Positions 5,143 through 7,253 of a stretch of 7,253 nt of DNA are shown piece by piece. Under the pieces are notes generated by a model, which was not told the origin of the DNA, made no database searches, and saw only the letters and a list, made by a program, of their open reading frames with translations. The position numbers and the translations under genes were made by a program. Positions within the stretch are counted from its first letter, which is position 1. The number at the start of each line of letters is the position of its first letter. The DNA comes from Bacteroidales bacterium (GTDB lineage Bacteria; Bacteroidota; Bacteroidia; Bacteroidales; CAIWKO01), in contig JALOBU010000044.1 of the NCBI GenBank assembly GCA_023228145.1, positions 1 to 7,253 on the forward strand. Direction: 5' to 3'.

Positions 5143-5241
5143 GGTCAAGCAAGTTTTGCAAAAAAAATCTCCACACTCCTGCTTTTATAGGACTTTTTTA
5201 TAGTGGCAGGAGGTAGTATTTTTTTTGCAAAAACCTTGCAA
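5137..5241. repeat. 105-bp nested inverted repeat between the divergent transcription units
   Basis: Outer arms TTGCAAGG (5137-5144) and CCTTGCAA (5234-5241), main arms of 15 bp (5154-5168 with 5218-5232, TTTTGCA plus A-run), inner arms CTCCTGC (5176-5182) with GCAGGAG (5206-5212), and TATA (5186-5189) with TATA (5199-5202). The innermost spacers (TTT/GTG) are symmetric. The main stem ends in eight A on one side and eight T on the other, so a transcript from either strand would form a stem followed by U-rich sequence; it may act as a bidirectional terminator or insulator. It could also be a MITE-like insertion, though no target duplication is obvious. Its left end overlaps the -33 element of the minus-strand promoter. 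Confidence 0.7.
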
Positions 5242-5346
5242 TTCAGCCCGCACACGCGCTTTTTTGCTGCATACAGGTTTCATTAATGATATATTTTTTC
5301 TATTAGCGGGGCGACAGCCCTGCCATTTTGCGCTGAAAAACTTTTC

Positions 5347-5412
5347 ATTACTTATCAACAGTACTGTTAAAAGGGTAATCCGAAGCAAGACACTCCATAA
5401 ACTACGATTACC
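5347..5412. promoter_or_regulatory. Palindromes upstream of the plus-strand genes, possible operator
   Basis: A perfect 12-bp palindrome AACAGTACTGTT (5357-5368) is framed by ATTAC (5347-5351) and GTAAT (5375-5379). The GGTAATC at 5374-5380 is also complementary to GATTACC at 5406-5412. These lie 45-110 bp upstream of the -7 element at 5457, a position suitable for a regulator. The stretch 5242-5456 otherwise contains no gene I can support. Confidence 0.35.
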
Positions 5413-5456
5413 AAGCATTTCAGCCGTTAAAACTTCTAAAACCCCCGTTTTCATTG

Positions 5457-5464
5457 TAAATTTG
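5457..5464 (+). promoter_or_regulatory. -7 element (TAAATTTG) of the small membrane protein / DUF6266 genes
   Basis: TAAATTTG matches TAnnTTTG exactly and ends 24 bases before the ATG at 5489. No clear TTG or TTTG is present at the -33 position, so the promoter may need an activator or be weak. The leader is A-rich and has no Shine-Dalgarno sequence, as is usual in Bacteroidota. Confidence 0.45.
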
Positions 5465-5488
5465 TAGTAAACAAATAAAATAAATATC

Positions 5489-5710
5489 ATGATACACAAC
5501 ATCGCAAACTTCGTCATTGGAACGGCATCAACAGCAGGTGCAGCCACTGCACTTTCAGAAATTGATCCCGGACAATTCGGCTCCCTGGGTGATCTGATAA
5601 AATATCTGATTAGCATAATAGGAGGAATCCTGGCTACCGTGATCATCAACCTTTTGAAGAAGAAATTCCCGGAATGGTTTGATAAGCAGAAAAAAGCAAA
5701 AACGAATTAA
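5489..5710 (+). CDS. Small membrane protein (73 aa), one or two helices, basic tail
   Basis: The protein starts MIHNIANFVIGTASTAGAAT, a small-residue-rich and moderately hydrophobic segment. A strong membrane helix follows at about residues 37-56 (LIKYLISIIGGILATVIINL), then a basic tail KKKFPEWFDKQKKAKTN. I do not recognise a named family. Size, helix and cationic C-terminus resemble holin-like or small membrane-anchor proteins, but lysis genes are absent, so that label is not justified. It is preceded by a TAnnTTTG element and followed after 84 bp by a DUF6266 gene on the same strand, suggesting a shared transcript. Codon composition is richer in G and C than in the left-hand genes. The minus-strand frame overlapping it (5185-5649) is its shadow. 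Confidence 0.65.
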   Translation: MIHNIANFVIGTASTAGAATALSEIDPGQFGSLGDLIKYLISIIGGILATVIINLLKKKFPEWFDKQKKAKTN

Positions 5711-5757
5711 TTCCATATCATCTCCATATCAAGCCCACTTAATTTTTATGTAATCAA

Positions 5758-5788
5758 CCCCAAATCCAATTAATAACCCCTAAACCCC
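5758..5788 (+). other. C-tract leader before the first DUF6266 gene
   Basis: Three CCCC runs (5758-5761, 5777-5780, 5785-5788) lie within the 37 bases before the ATG at 5795, spaced by A- and T-rich DNA. The leader is G-free and has no Shine-Dalgarno sequence. Nothing comparable precedes the second DUF6266 gene, whose leader is A-rich. Confidence 0.3.
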
Positions 5789-5794
5789 AAAATC

Positions 5795-6436
5795 ATGGCA
5801 ATTGTTCAAAACCCCATCACCGGCAGAACCAAACAGAAATTTGCGTCAGCCGTCTTCTCCAAACAGTTCGGAAAGAACACAATGAGAAGTAAACCCATCG
5901 AAGTTAAAAACCCCAGAACACCGGAGCAGGTAAATCAGCGGAACAAGTTCTCCCTGATGATCGCCCTGGCACGACAGCTTCTGGGAATGCTCCGTCTTTC
6001 TTTCAAAAACATGGCTGTAAGCATGTCGGCCTTCAATTCTTTTGTGGCCTCCAACATCAAAACCGCCATCACGGGTACCCCGGGCAGCTATACAATCGAT
6101 TATTCCCTGCTTGTCATCTCCAAAGGCCCGTTGTTTAAAACCTCGAATATCACGGCCGGAAATGAACTGGCCAGCAAGGTGAAAAGAACCTGGGCACCTC
6201 CCATTGATCCGCTTGATTCGGCAAATCTCGACCTGTTATATGCCGCAGCTTACAACGAAGACAAAAATGAATGGTTTTTCGGCCCCACCGCCACCACCAG
6301 GCAGACCGGCCTCGATCAACAGGATGTCCCCGCCACATGGTCAAGTGACACGGTTCATGTTTATTCCTTTTTTGTAAGCCCTGATGGTGCACAATGCAGC
6401 GACAGCGTTTACAGCGGAACCGTGGTAGTTCTTTAA
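5795..6436 (+). CDS. DUF6266-family protein (complete, 213 aa), function unknown
   Basis: The N-terminus MAIVQNPITGRTKQKFASAV, the motif VKNPRTPEQVNQRNKF (37-52), SAFNSFVASNIKTAI (78-92), the segment YSLLVISKGPL (103-113), and the Cys-Ser-Asp-Ser-x-Tyr-x-Gly ending (201-208) match my memory of the DUF6266 family of Bacteroidota, and the length is typical. There is no signal peptide or membrane helix. The second half appears rich in beta strands. The biochemical role of the family is not known to me; occurrence in tandem copies with divergent C-terminal halves suggests surface or structural proteins under diversification, which is inference. It begins at the first ATG of the frame and is followed by a strong terminator at 6460. 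A paralogue starts 103 bp later. Confidence 0.8.
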   Translation: MAIVQNPITGRTKQKFASAVFSKQFGKNTMRSKPIEVKNPRTPEQVNQRNKFSLMIALARQLLGMLRLSFKNMAVSMSAFNSFVASNIKTAITGTPGSYTIDYSLLVISKGPLFKTSNITAGNELASKVKRTWAPPIDPLDSANLDLLYAAAYNEDKNEWFFGPTATTRQTGLDQQDVPATWSSDTVHVYSFFVSPDGAQCSDSVYSGTVVVL

Positions 6437-6459
6437 TCAATAATCATTGGCTGCACTTT

Positions 6460-6493
6460 AAAAGGGCTTTTCCTTCATGGAAAGCCCTTTTTT
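6460..6493 (+). terminator. Strong intrinsic terminator after the first DUF6266 gene
   Basis: AAAAGGGCTTTTCC (6460-6473) pairs with GGAAAGCCCTTTT (6479-6491) with one bulged T, around the loop TTCAT, and ends in a run of six T (6488-6493). It starts 23 bp after the stop codon, so the transcript of the left DUF6266 gene should end here. A 10-bp palindrome, TGTGGCCACA, follows directly at 6493-6502. Confidence 0.9.
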
Positions 6494-6539
6494 GTGGCCA
6501 CACAAATAACATTAAAATAAACCTCAAAAAATTTACATC

Positions 6540-7253
6540 ATGGCAACAGTAAAAAATGGTTTTCTCGGCGATGCCATTGGAAAGATCGGCAACGTAATTT
6601 TTCGCAAATGGAATTCCCTGATCACAGTATCAAAGTACCAGCCTCTGGTAAAAAACCCAAACACATTAGCGCAGCAGTTACAGCGACAGAAAATCAAAAA
6701 CCTTTCACTGGCATTGCAACCATTCAAAGACAATGTAATTCCCCTGAACTTCAGGAACCGGAACGGCCGGTCGACTTCATGGGCCGAAGCCATCAAAGCA
6801 AATTACCCTATAGTTGATGAAAGCGGCAAGATCATTTTTCAAAACATGATTCTTTCATGTGGGTCCATGCTGCCCCCTTTGATTTTCAAGTTCGATTACA
6901 ATCCCTTTATTGATATGTTTTATATCGAGTTTAGTACGGTCAATATGGGCGATATTGATTTCAACAGAATCAGGTTAACAGCAGTGGGCCGGTTGATATT
7001 TGATAATTCATTCAATACAGCCAATATCTGCAAACTGCCCTTTAAAAATCGCTTTTCCACTTACATTAATGAAATGTCTTTTCCTGACTGGCCATTGAAT
7101 TTCGATTTCGACAATGCCTGGTCTGAGGGGATGCTTTTCTACAATATTATTAATGATCCTTTGCGTGATGTCCGGGCATACAATCCGGCCAATATTATCA
7201 ACAGCCCTTCTGCAGGCGCTTATTTTAATACGGATTTTAAATTTGATAACTTT
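6540..7253 (+). CDS. Divergent DUF6266-like protein, cut by the right edge of the window
   Basis: From ATG at 6540 the frame stays open for 238 codons to the last base, so the gene is 3'-truncated here. Its N-terminus MATVKNGFLGDAIGKIGNVI and motif VKNPNTLAQQLQRQKI (37-52) align gap-free with residues 37-52 of the neighbouring DUF6266 protein, showing they are paralogues. A similar Ser-rich WAEAIKANYPI segment follows at about 80-91. Beyond residue 100 it departs: it is rich in Asn, Asp, Phe and Ile (for example LNFDFDNAW, 186-194), has no membrane helix, and already exceeds the neighbour's full length. The leader (6503-6539) is A-rich without a Shine-Dalgarno sequence or clear TAnnTTTG. Because a strong terminator precedes it, it needs its own promoter or read-through. 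Function unknown. Confidence 0.75.
   Translation, partial: MATVKNGFLGDAIGKIGNVIFRKWNSLITVSKYQPLVKNPNTLAQQLQRQKIKNLSLALQPFKDNVIPLNFRNRNGRSTSWAEAIKANYPIVDESGKIIFQNMILSCGSMLPPLIFKFDYNPFIDMFYIEFSTVNMGDIDFNRIRLTAVGRLIFDNSFNTANICKLPFKNRFSTYINEMSFPDWPLNFDFDNAWSEGMLFYNIINDPLRDVRAYNPANIINSPSAGAYFNTDFKFDNF

Noticed and set aside
5185..5649. 154-residue minus-strand frame covering the 73-aa membrane protein gene
   Set aside because: It spans the 105-bp inverted repeat, the palindromes and the plus-strand gene, shows no family motif, and the plus-strand gene has a proper promoter element and a credible protein.
5489..5710. Phage holin
   Set aside because: Size and topology fit, but there is no endolysin or other phage gene to support it.
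6150..6817. Frames opposite or overlapping the DUF6266 genes (6150-6440 minus, 6533-6796 minus, 6608-6817 plus)
   Set aside because: They are shadows of two better-supported plus-strand coding regions; the 6540 frame is open to the window end and matches its neighbour's motif.

Overview
The window most likely comes from a member of the phylum Bacteroidota. Four things point there. The two right-hand genes belong to DUF6266, a family known mainly from Bacteroidota. There are good matches to the Bacteroidota -7 promoter element TAnnTTTG (5115-5122 minus, 5457-5464 plus, 757-764 minus). Start codons have A-rich leaders without clear Shine-Dalgarno sequences. A 22-bp tandem pair at 893-937 resembles IS21-type element ends found in that phylum. 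The class cannot be decided from this sequence.

Left part (1-3193, very AT-rich, all genes on the minus strand). Read 5'->3' on the minus strand, a LysR-type regulator (2964-2071) precedes a ten-helix-type YeiH/UPF0324 transporter (1970-990). A separate 218-aa protein (739-83) follows, made of two tandem domains resembling the C-terminal domain of the RNA polymerase alpha subunit. The LysR-YeiH pair lies between two directly repeated, nearly identical 40-bp hairpin-forming sequences (848-887 and 3154-3193, one mismatch). An apparent IS21-like end remnant sits beside the first copy. This looks like a movable or inserted two-gene module.

Middle part (3194-4343) has about 1.15 kb with no convincing gene. 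It is rich in inverted repeats: a ~119-bp imperfect inverted repeat at 3239-3357 and three consecutive hairpins at 3673-3810. It also has a pyrimidine-biased CGCT-rich tract and a C-rich stretch that is G-rich on the minus strand. This is the part of the window least explained by known features.

Next (4344-5142, minus strand) is a two-gene operon: a 47-residue charged protein (4999-4856), then a four-helix DUF4405-type membrane protein (4847-4344) with a duplicated histidine pattern suggesting a di-haem b-type cytochrome. A clear promoter (TTG, 17 bp, TATCTTTG) and a ~110-nt leader with two stem-loops lie in front. A 105-bp inverted repeat (5137-5241) touches this promoter.

Right part (5457-7253, plus strand, clearly higher GC than the left). 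A small single-helix membrane protein (5489-5710) is followed by a complete DUF6266 protein (5795-6436) and a strong intrinsic terminator (6460-6493). A second, divergent DUF6266-like gene begins at 6540 and runs off the right edge. The two DUF6266 proteins align without gaps at their N-termini but differ afterwards. I see no transposase, integrase, CRISPR array, tRNA or rRNA in the window.
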